A DNA stretch of 64,000 nt from Clostridiales bacterium CHKCI006 (GTDB taxonomy: Bacteria > Bacillota_I > Bacilli_A > Erysipelotrichales > Coprobacillaceae), in NCBI GenBank assembly GCA_900018345.1, contig FCNA01000033.1:23466-87465 (forward strand). The letters run 5' to 3'. The position numbers and the translations under genes were made by a program. How positions within the stretch are numbered: the stretch's first letter is position 1; every line of letters begins with the position of its first letter. The notes beneath the pieces were generated by a model. It searched no databases and was not told the DNA's origin. It saw only the letters and a list, made by a program, of their open reading frames with translations. Shown piece by piece: positions 45,350 to 54,357 of this stretch.

Positions 45350-46095
45350 CAGCTTCCTTTTTGTCCGCCATCAATACGGATCACCGTATTATTAATAAAA
45401 TTGGCTTCATCACTGATCAAGAATTTTACCAGATATGCTACCTCACGAGGATCACCATAACGACCCACCATGATCTTTTCAATCTCTTCTTCAAGAAAGG
45501 CTTCATCATAACCATCCAGTTCATTTTCAGTCCCAATAAATCCAGGTGCAATACAGTTCACATGGATATATGGCGCAAATTCAAAAGCCAGATTATGCGT
45601 CAATGAGATCAGTGCCGCTTTACTGGCATCATAATCAATGCACATTGGATAATAGGTATTGATCCCATTCGTGGATGAAATATTGATGATACGCCCATAC
45701 TCCTTTTCCAGCATACGCCGATAGACACGCTTGCTGCAATTAAAGGCGCCAACCACATTCACATCCATCGTTCTGCGAAACTCTTCGGCATTCTTCAAGT
45801 GAAAGAGATTGGACAGATCGATTGCTGCATTATTGACCAGGATATCCACCCCGCCCAGTTCCTCTTCGATCGTTGAAATCATCTGATCCACCTGCACTTC
45901 ACTGGACACATCCGCCTTTATAGCAAGGGCACGTACGCCATGATCCTGAATGATCTGATTCTTTAAATCCAGGGCTTCCTGTTTTGAGGTCAGATAGTTA
46001 ATGACAATATCATATCCCACGCGAGCCAGTTCTAAGGCGATTGCACGACCGATGCCTTTAGCGGCACCGGTAACCAAAACGACTTGCTTTTTCAT
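45346..46095 (-). CDS. Short-chain dehydrogenase/reductase (FabG-like)
   Basis: 249-aa SDR. NAD(P)-binding VTGAAKGIGRAIA, VDILVNNAAIDLSNL, the catalytic Ser in IINISSTNG and Tyr-Lys in YDASKAA are all present, and the end is VIRIDGGQKG. It resembles 3-oxoacyl-ACP reductases but the substrate is unknown. It starts 18 bases after efp with a terminator hairpin in between, and I see no Shine-Dalgarno before ATG 46095 (TTTTTTCAA directly precedes). So its expression mode is odd. Confidence 0.9.
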   Translation of the reverse strand: MKKQVVLVTGAAKGIGRAIALELARVGYDIVINYLTSKQEALDLKNQIIQDHGVRALAIKADVSSEVQVDQMISTIEEELGGVDILVNNAAIDLSNLFHLKNAEEFRRTMDVNVVGAFNCSKRVYRRMLEKEYGRIINISSTNGINTYYPMCIDYDASKAALISLTHNLAFEFAPYIHVNCIAPGFIGTENELDGYDEAFLEEEIEKIMVGRYGDPREVAYLVKFLISDEANFINNTVIRIDGGQKGSC

Positions 46096-46099
46096 TTGA

Positions 46100-46123
46100 A
46101 AAAAGAGCTTAAATTAAGCTCTT
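46100..46123 (-). terminator. Terminator overlapping the efp stop
   Basis: Minus strand: perfect palindromic stem AAGAGCTTAA..TTAAGCTCTT followed by four to six T; overlaps the efp stop codon. Confidence 0.8.
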
Positions 46124-46671
46124 CCTACGTATTTACCGTCTGCTGTAGAGACAATAATTCTTTCGCCAGAATCAATGAACTGAGGAACACGTAAAGACAA
46201 TCCTGTATCAGTTACTGCATCCTTCGTCTGGTTAGATGGGGCACCTTTGATGGCAGGATCTGTTTCTGTGATCGTTAATTCTACTCTTTCTGGAACAGAT
46301 ACGGATAATAAAGTTCCTTCATGGAACATCAGTGAAACTTCTGAACCTTCGATGATATAGTATTTATTGTCACCAACCTGGTCTGCATCCAATTCATAGG
46401 TTTCATAAGTTTCCATATCCATAAAATAATAAGTTGAATCTGCCATATAAGAATATTGTGCTGCTTTCTTAGAAATGGTTGCAGGTTCAAATTTAGTGTT
46501 CGCATTGAAGTTTCTTTCCTGAATTGCACCCGTCTTTAAGTTTCTCATCTTTGTTCTTAAGATGGCTGCCCCTTTTCCAGGTTTTACGTGCTGGAAATCT
46601 AAAACCTGACAAGGATCTCCATCAACGATCAAAGTTAATCCTGTTCTGAAATCACCTGCTGAAATAGCCAT
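46114..46671 (-). CDS. efp: Translation elongation factor P
   Basis: 185-aa EF-P. It binds between P and E sites to relieve stalling at proline runs. All three domains are present: the loop HVKPGKGAA with Lys33 at the tip, the OB1 region with EVSLMFHEGTLL, and the C-terminal signature GLSLRVPQFIDSGERIIVST. The tip residue is Lys, so lysine-type or no modification is expected. No modification enzyme lies nearby. Confidence 0.97.
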   Translation of the reverse strand: MAISAGDFRTGLTLIVDGDPCQVLDFQHVKPGKGAAILRTKMRNLKTGAIQERNFNANTKFEPATISKKAAQYSYMADSTYYFMDMETYETYELDADQVGDNKYYIIEGSEVSLMFHEGTLLSVSVPERVELTITETDPAIKGAPSNQTKDAVTDTGLSLRVPQFIDSGERIIVSTADGKYVGRA

Positions 46672-46747
46672 AATTCTTCACTCCTTGTTTTACATTTTTT
46701 CTTTCAATCTTTATTTTACCAACTTTATGGTCAATCCACAAGATTGA

Positions 46748-47974
46748 TTAAGAGATTTGTGCCTGTTTTTCTTTACTATGTGACTGAATATACTTCGTCC
46801 ATTTGATATAACCATAGGTTGTATTGGTGAAATAACCGAGTTTTAATGGCAGCAGAACATACTGACCAGAAACAATATTGATGATCATTTCTAAAAAGGC
46901 ACAGATATACCAGGCAATCCATTGTTCACGCAGTCTGAAGAAAATAAATAAGCCATTGGCAATTCCGACTGCTGAAGCGCAGGCATCAATATAAATGATG
47001 GCTGTCTCTAGAGTCTGGTTATTAATGAAATCGGTGGCAATATCCAGACCACTGATGAAGTATCCAACCACAACGGTCCAAACCACGATTCCGACAATGA
47101 CCAGCACTTCCTGATATCCTTTCATGCGACGTACCACGGTCAATTCATCTTCCTGATCATCTTTATGTCTAGACCAGTTAATGTAGCTGATGATATCGAT
47201 CGGCAGCCAGAAGAACAAGGTCGTCGCCATGGTTGCGAAACGGTACATGAGCACGATACACATCGCAATTTCCACGATCTCAACCAGTACAGAAACCAGA
47301 AAATTGTAACGAGACTGTTTTGAGATCAACAGCTCACATAAAATATTCAGGAACGTATCCAGTAAATACAACAACATAATGACAATGCCGTTGACCCCAT
47401 TCGCACTTTCTTCAGGGAACAGCACCGAAATGATCGTTGCCAGAACCATGATGGATAAAAACCATCCCTTTTCATAAGTCGTGAACTGACGCGCAAATAA
47501 TGTCATGATCAAAACAGAGATCATTAAGATAAAAGAAGCCATCCCGAAGTTAAACAGCGAGGTCAACTCATTGGCCCGCGTTTGCTGATAAGAGTACTGG
47601 ATCTCTGCATCGGTAACATCCTGATGATCAAAATAGAGCTTCATGCCCTGATTATTCTCATACTCATAGGCTGTGATCGTATCTTCTTCTAAATTCATGT
47701 AATCGTCATATGAATAAGAAACAACGAGCTCAGCATCCCCGTTACGATACGTCACATCACAGATCGTATTGTCTTCACTGTAATCTTCCATTTCTTCATC
47801 TCTGGTCATCTCCAGGCTCTGGACGAACTGAATATTTCCAACTGAACCGTAGACATCAAATAAACCATACCCAATGGAAACAACAGAGGCAATGCATAAG
47901 ACAATCGCAATCCCCAGTTCAACCATTCTGAGCCTTTTTCTAGGCTCCATATTCGCTTTAAAAAACTGAATCAT
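46748..47974 (-). CDS. PnuC-like nicotinamide riboside/NMN transporter with extra N-terminal domain
   Basis: About 408-aa membrane protein. The C-terminal 230 residues resemble PnuC (WLPIDIISYINWSRHKDD; REQWIAWYICAFLEMIINIVSG; YFTNTTYGYIKW), a vitamin B3-type uptake channel. Before it lies a membrane helix (about 20-40) and an acidic presumably extracellular domain of about 100 residues, then further helices; this extension is not usual for PnuC. ATG 47974 follows GAGGG. It may be a divergent or regulatory relative; substrate unproven. Confidence 0.72.
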   Translation of the reverse strand: MIQFFKANMEPRKRLRMVELGIAIVLCIASVVSIGYGLFDVYGSVGNIQFVQSLEMTRDEEMEDYSEDNTICDVTYRNGDAELVVSYSYDDYMNLEEDTITAYEYENNQGMKLYFDHQDVTDAEIQYSYQQTRANELTSLFNFGMASFILMISVLIMTLFARQFTTYEKGWFLSIMVLATIISVLFPEESANGVNGIVIMLLYLLDTFLNILCELLISKQSRYNFLVSVLVEIVEIAMCIVLMYRFATMATTLFFWLPIDIISYINWSRHKDDQEDELTVVRRMKGYQEVLVIVGIVVWTVVVGYFISGLDIATDFINNQTLETAIIYIDACASAVGIANGLFIFFRLREQWIAWYICAFLEMIINIVSGQYVLLPLKLGYFTNTTYGYIKWTKYIQSHSKEKQAQIS

Positions 47975-48149
47975 ATCAAACCCTCTTCCAAAAAAATATG
48001 CGCATTTAAACACGCTTCACTATTATAAGCTATTTTTCGAGAATTTGATAGACTTTTATTGCTTAGTTACAAAAAAATCTCACTTCAATAAGGTTTGTTA
48101 TTCAAAAGTGAAAGAAAGTCATGAATTATTTCCTTATTGAATCATTCAA

Positions 48150-49637
48150 TCATGTTATCTTTTCAATATCTTCATCACGGCACTTACGAATGATCCACTT
48201 TGTGTCCTCGACAGGAAATGGGACCTTATCCTTGGAATAGTATTCCACCTTTACTACTTGAGCCATTTTTTCAACATTTGTCAATCCAACTGGAACAAGA
48301 ACATTATCACCTGCCCGGATGCTTTCATCATCTGTCAAATAGTAATAGCTCTGGTAAGCAGAATGGAAACGGACACTGCAATAGATATAATCGGAGCGTG
48401 TGCGACGACGATGTAAGTAGACTTTAGGATTGAGTATATCCCCAAAACCAATCTCACGACTCAAAAAATCTTCTAACGTATCAGCAAAATCGCTAAAATC
48501 ATAAGGCAATCCCAGATAATCAAAGCTGCCTTCGATCCTTCGTTGAGGACGCTTGCGATAGTCCAGTGTGATCTGGTAAGTCCTGATGTCATCAGGTGTC
48601 TCGATGACATCTTCCGGATTTTCCTCAACATGCCTGAACAATGAATCAGCTTGAAAATAACCAAACAGATATTCGACCCAGTTATTCTTTAAATGATACT
48701 GGGTGGTCACTATCGTCTCACCATTTGTTTTTTGGATCAGCTCAATCAATCCCTGATCATGGTCAATGATCATCTCTTCCGAAAAATCAAATAAATCTTC
48801 AGCACGTTTCGTTAAGTGATGATAATCAATCACAATTTTAGTAATATCATCTTCACCAGGATTTCCATCAAACATGAACAAGTCATGACACTTCACTGCC
48901 TCACGTACCGCCTGGGATAAATCCTTACCATCTACAATCAATTCACCCTCCAGACATCCTCGATAAGTATAGATCTTTCCCTCTGTATTCTCCAATTCCA
49001 GCATCCAGATACCTGTATCTATCTTCACGATTCTTTCAAAATCATGGCCAAAATAAGATTCAAACAGATCTAATATTTCAACAGCGAGTGATGGATCTAT
49101 TCGATCCATCCTGCTTCTTAAAAGCTGATGCACCCAGTTATAGCCAGAAAAAGCAATCTTGCCATTCGCACTGATTTTCACAAACTGCTCTACTTCTTCA
49201 AAACGATCCGTTAAGCGTCCAAACAGCATGACATCCGAGGTAAGTCGCATTTCCTTCAGCTCTCCCTGAAACAAAGATAACGCATTTTCGACAACATCCA
49301 TTAGTTGACTGAGCACCAATATAAACCATGCACGATGCTCTAACTTAAGCACCGCTTCCCTGCGTCCTGTTTGCACAAGCATGTTCCATCTATCATAAAG
49401 CATAAAACCCAGTGTTTCCATATCTTTGATCTGCGTGATGAACTTTTCCAAATCCAAATAACTTGCATACGCTTTATCCAGTTGATCGGCTGTATATTTT
49501 GACGGAATCCTGATTAACCCTACCTCTTCGCACTCGTTACCAAACTGATGCCAAAAATCTTCAATCAGATGCTCATCAGGGTGTTCGAAACGACATTTCC
49601 ATTTACAAGCAAAATCATATATATCCCTGTTATGCAT
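48150..49637 (-). CDS. Hypothetical protein with C-terminal SH3-like domain
   Basis: About 495-aa soluble protein that I do not recognise. The N-terminal half is helical. The last about 70 residues (YYYLTDDESIRAGDNVLVPVGLTN, VEYYSKDKVPFPVEDTKWIIRKC) form a small module seen on many Bacillota proteins of unknown role. ATG 49637 follows GGTGG. It lies alone between AT-rich gaps. Confidence 0.6.
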   Translation of the reverse strand: MHNRDIYDFACKWKCRFEHPDEHLIEDFWHQFGNECEEVGLIRIPSKYTADQLDKAYASYLDLEKFITQIKDMETLGFMLYDRWNMLVQTGRREAVLKLEHRAWFILVLSQLMDVVENALSLFQGELKEMRLTSDVMLFGRLTDRFEEVEQFVKISANGKIAFSGYNWVHQLLRSRMDRIDPSLAVEILDLFESYFGHDFERIVKIDTGIWMLELENTEGKIYTYRGCLEGELIVDGKDLSQAVREAVKCHDLFMFDGNPGEDDITKIVIDYHHLTKRAEDLFDFSEEMIIDHDQGLIELIQKTNGETIVTTQYHLKNNWVEYLFGYFQADSLFRHVEENPEDVIETPDDIRTYQITLDYRKRPQRRIEGSFDYLGLPYDFSDFADTLEDFLSREIGFGDILNPKVYLHRRRTRSDYIYCSVRFHSAYQSYYYLTDDESIRAGDNVLVPVGLTNVEKMAQVVKVEYYSKDKVPFPVEDTKWIIRKCRDEDIEKIT

Positions 49638-50092
49638 AGGGTCACCACCTTTCCTTTTTATCATTTAAGTCCTTAACAAGTATGATATTAAATTAACGTT
49701 CAAGTAGATGAAGTTTCTAATGTGAAAATGCGTTCATCCTTGATAAGGATGATATTTCACAATGAAATAATAACATTTTTGGGCAAACAGTAAATATACT
49801 TTCCCAAATCAATAAAAAGCAGTGCAATCCAATGTAATATAAAGATTATTTTCGACTATCTCCTATTTTTGGTGCTAATTTATGATAGAATCACGCTTGA
49901 ATTCTAAGAGGTAGTCGATAAAACTGTCTCTTATTTCAAACAGGAATATATAATTCTATATGTAAAGATATACATCTACGTTATTAGACCATACTTTTAT
50001 AGTCGACGAATTTGCTTTATAAACAAGTTTTTAAGGACTTAGCCATGATATTCTCTAGAGTTCGATAAACTTCACCAATAATTGTCACTCAT
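49638..50092. other. AT-rich intergenic, no gene seen
   Basis: Start of the accessory right-hand part. No RNA or repeat recognised. Confidence 0.5.
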
Positions 50093-52912
50093 CTAATGAT
50101 AGTTTAATTCATTGTTGGAGTTAATATATGTAACATAAAGCAGCTCTTCGGCAAATTTTGTATCTATGATCCGAATCATTTCGTTATCCTCACGTCCCTT
50201 AGTCAAAATATTCGCATTCCCATACCATACGATTGCTCGATCGACCAGAACATAATGTTCGAACAGTTGGTCAACACAATCAACTTGAACACCTGCCATC
50301 TTAAGTTGAATGATGCAATGTTCAACGGTCGGCTGATAAGCGAGATCATGCCTAGCAACATTAATGGTCACTAACCCAACATGTATGCCTCGCTCCAATA
50401 CTGGTTGTAATAATTCGAGATATGTATTGAATTTAGATTGCTGAAGTTTGGGACTGCAGATAATTATTTCTTTATTTGCAGATAATATATCTTGTTCTAG
50501 ATAAAACCGATAGCTATCACCAGTATAAATCATTTGTGTCAATTCCTGTTTAGGACGATCTGGCTGCAGAAGCTCATAACCAATTTTCTTATATATTTTC
50601 ATACGCTGATGATACATGCGATTAAACATGGCCATATGACAATCAACATAATCGCGATTCAAACGACCAGCATATTGCTCGCCGTTTCCTTCAAACCTAA
50701 ATGGCGTTGTCAGCATCATCGTGTCCAGACGTGGATAGTTGAACCCTTCTCCAACATATTTATTGATGGCGACCACGATAACTGTTTGGTCATCAGGTAT
50801 ATCATCTATCTGTTTACGTATAGCCTTCCGTTCTGTATTTGATCTTCCGCCCTCCAATAGAATGAGATGGTCATCAACACCTACCAAATTGTCATATAAA
50901 CGTCTGGCATAATCCTTGTAATGGGATAGAACAAGTGGTGTTCGGCCTGCCTGAATACAGTTTTTTACATCATCAATGATCATCTGAAGGCGCCGTTCAT
51001 TTTCACAGATGTATTTTACTGATTCATTATAGTTTTTCTTATCGTTTCCTATATCTGTAACCAAAGTAAAACGTGGGTATACATAATGACCAATCCCCTG
51101 ATCCCTGGCACGATCTTTAGCAGTGTAGCGATAGCGGACCGGACCAAACTGCATAAAGATCCTCTTTTTTAGGCCATCATCACGATAAGGAGTTGCTGTC
51201 AACCCATATACACAATGTGCATTGACTTCATTTAAGACCCGTTCATTTCTTGGCGCAGGTGCGTGATGGCACTCATCCATGATAACCATCCCATATTGTT
51301 TAATCTCCGGCAATACTTCGCCATTCTTCAATAAAGAACTGATCATGGCGACATCGACAATCCCTGTCAGCTTATTTTGGCCGGAATACAATTCATCAAT
51401 GCAGGAGTCGCGTTTTTTGATTCTTCCAGTTGGTGTTTTGTAAGTTGGCAGGTCTTCATGAATATCTAAAAAGTGTTCCAGACTGTCCTTCCACTGCTGA
51501 AGAATCTCACGCGTGTGAACGAGAATCAATGTATTTACACGACGACTAGCAACAAGATAGGCACCGACTTTCGTTTTACCGAAGGCTGTTGAAGCTGCCA
51601 ATATGCCGATATCCTCAGCCAGTAAAACATTCGTTGCTTCTTGCTGCAGTGGATAGAGCTGACCAATGAAATCCACATGGATTGCTTTTCCGCGTTCGCG
51701 CAGATCCTCAATCTGATATGAAATTCCAGCATCCTCTAATAGCTCCACGAATTTTTCCAGGGTTCCTCTAGGAATACCGATATGATGCTCGAACGTTTGG
51801 GCACCGCTTATAATTCTAGGCTTTTCTGCAGTCGAAAAGCCCATGGCTTGTAACTTATAGAACTCAGAATTATGAAAAGAAACCATCCGACGGATCCGAT
51901 TACGCATCGCAATGCTTAATTCGTCTATGTGTATATAAGCCAGATCAGCAAGTGTAATATGCACTTCTCCCTGAATATCTTCTTTTTTAAAAAAGATTGT
52001 TGACTTGACCCAAGGTTTCGACTCTTCTTCTGTGGGACACAGTGTTCCAAAATCACTGATGACGGGTTGTTCCTGAATCACTTTTTCGATGGCTTCTTTA
52101 GAAATGCGATGAACACTTTCGAGTACGGCCCATTGATCATAATAAGGTTGCCAGTTTTCATCAACAAACACACTGTTTCCCTTTTTTACGGCCTGACCTT
52201 GTAATGGTAAAGCAATCACGTTACCAACCATTCCTTCAGCTAAACGGTCCTGGGCCGGAAGCATGCGGTCATAAGTTCGAAATGTCTTAAAATCAACCAA
52301 CTCCTGAGCTTTATTTAAAAGATAGGAACCAAACCGACGAGCTAAATGTGCTTCGAGTGCTTCCTTAAAGAAAAACCATACGTGTGCTCCGTTTCCTGAT
52401 CGTGAACGTTCAACTAGATAATCAAACTTCATTTGGTCACATGTTTGGCGCAAGGCCTGAACTTCTTCCTTCCACGGATCGGTTCCTGTTTGTTCATGGT
52501 CATCAAAATCAAAAACAAGCAGCCAACACGTCTGGTCGGGTAAGAGCGGATAGATGCCAATAACATCTGAACAATTCTCTTTTCTACCAATCAAATGTGC
52601 TTTGATAAAGTTTGGCTGCAAAGGTGTATATTGTTGATGGGCACAATCCTGACATTTGATGGAGATTCCAGAATATTTAGGACAAATACCTCTTTTTCCA
52701 TAATTCATACACTGGGTATAATAGCCTATTTTTCCTGTCTTAGCATTCGGCTTGCCCGAGCGTTTACTAAACGCATCAGTTCTTCCTCTAAACAATGAAA
52801 TCATAAATCGAACCTTCTCATCCGTAATGTCCATTCTAGCCATCCTGCCAGGAACAACCTGTTTAGTCATATCCAACTGATAAGAAATATGATGTGCATT
52901 GAATAATTTCAT
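50093..52912 (-). CDS. TOTE-type primase / SF2 helicase / PLD-like fusion
   Basis: About 939-aa accessory-element protein. N-terminal archaeo-eukaryotic-primase domain of the TOTE type: LFRGRTDAFSKRSGK, Cys69/78/88/91 zinc cluster, catalytic VFDFDD at about 134-139, SRSGNGAHVWFFF at about 171-183, then FRTYDRMLPAQD and GNVIALPLQG. SF2 helicase: Walker A STAFGKT (about 442-448), DECHH (547-551), GLTATP (571-576). C-terminal PLD-like fold (about 830-930) with HYVLVD in place of a full HxK motif. The family sits in conflict and mobile systems, probably priming and unwinding DNA; whether it defends is unproven. ATG 52912 overlaps the stop of a 22-codon upstream ORF as TGATG. Confidence 0.9.
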   Translation of the reverse strand: MKLFNAHHISYQLDMTKQVVPGRMARMDITDEKVRFMISLFRGRTDAFSKRSGKPNAKTGKIGYYTQCMNYGKRGICPKYSGISIKCQDCAHQQYTPLQPNFIKAHLIGRKENCSDVIGIYPLLPDQTCWLLVFDFDDHEQTGTDPWKEEVQALRQTCDQMKFDYLVERSRSGNGAHVWFFFKEALEAHLARRFGSYLLNKAQELVDFKTFRTYDRMLPAQDRLAEGMVGNVIALPLQGQAVKKGNSVFVDENWQPYYDQWAVLESVHRISKEAIEKVIQEQPVISDFGTLCPTEEESKPWVKSTIFFKKEDIQGEVHITLADLAYIHIDELSIAMRNRIRRMVSFHNSEFYKLQAMGFSTAEKPRIISGAQTFEHHIGIPRGTLEKFVELLEDAGISYQIEDLRERGKAIHVDFIGQLYPLQQEATNVLLAEDIGILAASTAFGKTKVGAYLVASRRVNTLILVHTREILQQWKDSLEHFLDIHEDLPTYKTPTGRIKKRDSCIDELYSGQNKLTGIVDVAMISSLLKNGEVLPEIKQYGMVIMDECHHAPAPRNERVLNEVNAHCVYGLTATPYRDDGLKKRIFMQFGPVRYRYTAKDRARDQGIGHYVYPRFTLVTDIGNDKKNYNESVKYICENERRLQMIIDDVKNCIQAGRTPLVLSHYKDYARRLYDNLVGVDDHLILLEGGRSNTERKAIRKQIDDIPDDQTVIVVAINKYVGEGFNYPRLDTMMLTTPFRFEGNGEQYAGRLNRDYVDCHMAMFNRMYHQRMKIYKKIGYELLQPDRPKQELTQMIYTGDSYRFYLEQDILSANKEIIICSPKLQQSKFNTYLELLQPVLERGIHVGLVTINVARHDLAYQPTVEHCIIQLKMAGVQVDCVDQLFEHYVLVDRAIVWYGNANILTKGREDNEMIRIIDTKFAEELLYVTYINSNNELNYH

Positions 52913-52980
52913 CAAATACTTTTTTCTTTTTCCAGAAGTCTGATTCTCGCCTGTAATTCCTCAATTGTACTCATATACAT
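52912..52980 (-). CDS. 22-codon leader or split N-terminus of the TOTE primase
   Basis: MYMSTIEELQARIRLLEKEK... is a coiled-coil-like stretch of the kind usually found at the N-terminus of TOTE primases. It ends at TGA that overlaps ATG 52912. A run of six A (GAAAAAAG) just before suggests that one base change separates the two frames. Either the ORF translationally couples the big gene or the gene is frameshifted. A promoter and an SD-like AGAGAGTG precede it. Confidence 0.6.
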   Translation of the reverse strand: MYMSTIEELQARIRLLEKEKSI

Positions 52981-52994
52981 CACTCTCTGTAAAC

Positions 52995-53023
52995 ATTATA
53001 GCAGATCTTGTAAGGCCATCCAA
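52995..53023 (-). promoter_or_regulatory. Promoter of the TOTE primase operon
   Basis: Minus strand: TTGGAT (53018-53023), 17-bp spacer, TATAAT (52995-53000). Confidence 0.75.
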
Positions 53024-53040
53024 ACATTCGACATTTCTTA

Positions 53041-53071
53041 AAAAAACATCCTGCATATTCGTGCAGGATGT
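53041..53071 (-). terminator. Terminator of the gene at 53111
   Basis: Minus strand: ACATCCTGCA, 6-base loop, TGCAGGATGT, then six to seven T. Confidence 0.9.
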
Positions 53072-53110
53072 GTTGTGTTGAAAGAAATAATCCTCATTAG
53101 AACTCGACAT

Positions 53111-53464
53111 CTATTTCATCAGAGCATCCGCATCGAAAAAGATATCATTAGGCAAACATAAGTTATATGTCTCTATAAAGTACTGCATAAACTCACTCGA
53201 TGGATTCCGCCCGCTCTTAGCATACTCCTTTTCCAGATCTGCCTTGATTTTTTTCCTTAATTCTTCCTGATTAGCAGCATCTGTATAAATAATCCCATAC
53301 ATTTTCCCATAGGAGCAGTATATTTCATATGGGCCTGTCTCCGATGAAAATAAACTCACCTCGAGACGTTCATCGAGGACTTCATCAATTTCTAAATAAA
53401 TTTGTTTATAATGTCGTTGTGATTCAGTGAATGTTTCCGTTACATCTTCCCATTGATAAGTCAT
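53111..53464 (-). CDS. Small hypothetical protein
   Basis: About 117-aa acidic protein, not recognised (IYLEIDEVLDERLEVSLFS; LRKKIKADLEKEYAKSGRNPS). ATG 53464 follows AGGAGG at 7 bases; upstream in-frame codons lack a site. It lies in the accessory cluster between the TOTE primase and the ORF-3-like gene, and may be part of that system. Confidence 0.55.
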   Translation of the reverse strand: MTYQWEDVTETFTESQRHYKQIYLEIDEVLDERLEVSLFSSETGPYEIYCSYGKMYGIIYTDAANQEELRKKIKADLEKEYAKSGRNPSSEFMQYFIETYNLCLPNDIFFDADALMK

Positions 53465-53571
53465 CTTGTTTCCTCCTAACCCTTTCATCGTAACAAACCC
53501 ACACCATGGACGCAATCCTTATTTCACATTTGATGCGAATTGATGTTTCCTAGCCTGTTTCGATCATTCAT

Positions 53572-54168
53572 TTATTCTTCGTCCCATTCATCCTCATAAT
53601 CAGGATATTGAACAAGGTACCCTACTGACTTCAAAATATCCGGTTCAACACTGTGTGTGGATTTCGTTATCTTTAAAACCGTAATAGCAAATCGCCAGTC
53701 ATCTCCAAAATCGTAATGCAATAAGAATTTCTGACCTTGACAAAGGCCGAGTCTATCAATCTGGATACGCGTAGATGGGCCATCGCTTTCCGGATTCGAT
53801 TGGTAAGAATTACGGCTATATATACGATTGTCCATGCAAAATTCATATAAATGTTCATCAATAAAATTAAAAGATTCTATGATGATCTCACATAGATCAT
53901 CCAGGGTGTGATCACCACTGATGGCAATATGGCGATACACTTGACGCCCCTTTCCAATGGGATAAACTTTAAATTCGTATTCATTAAACGACGAAAGAGG
54001 CATTCTTTCGGATTGGTGAGAAGTATCCTCTTCCTTCATCGTTTGATTGATTTCCCTGACCAGATCTTCGAGTTTTTCAAGTTCAAGACGTGCCTGATTC
54101 TGAGCTTTTCTGACCACCTGAAGCTGATTGAAGACTGCATTTAATTTGGATTGGCTTTGTTTGTTCAT
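53572..54168 (-). CDS. pRiA4b ORF-3-like domain protein (second intact copy)
   Basis: 198-aa protein. A short coiled coil (about 15-45: AQNQARLELEKLEDLVREI) precedes the ORF-3 fold: VYRHIAISGDHTLDDLCEIII, EHLYEFCMDN, FLLHYDFGDDWRFAITVLKI. The family pattern is HLYEF and YDFGDDW. Function unknown. It is the shortest of the three family members in the window. Neighbours are unrecognised accessory genes. Confidence 0.8.
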   Translation of the reverse strand: MNKQSQSKLNAVFNQLQVVRKAQNQARLELEKLEDLVREINQTMKEEDTSHQSERMPLSSFNEYEFKVYPIGKGRQVYRHIAISGDHTLDDLCEIIIESFNFIDEHLYEFCMDNRIYSRNSYQSNPESDGPSTRIQIDRLGLCQGQKFLLHYDFGDDWRFAITVLKITKSTHSVEPDILKSVGYLVQYPDYEDEWDEE

Positions 54169-54357
54169 AAGTTTGTCTCCTTTTTGTGTATGTTTTGATA
54201 TTGACTTTTACCGATATGTTTGAAGTATGTCAGGTTAAATTCTGCTTGCCCTGATTGGTTATCTTATATAAAAGAAACTTCCTTATACATCTAGCTTAAC
54301 TAGTCTATCATGTAAAGATTATATGGTGTGATCATCTATCTGAATGATTTACTTGGC

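Noticed and set aside
52912..52935. Programmed -1 frameshifting at the AAAAAAG run before the TOTE primase
   Set aside because: The heptamer is not in the phase needed for tandem slippage from the leader frame (A-site codon AGT cannot re-pair), so only weak single-tRNA slippage is possible; the TGATG restart is simpler.
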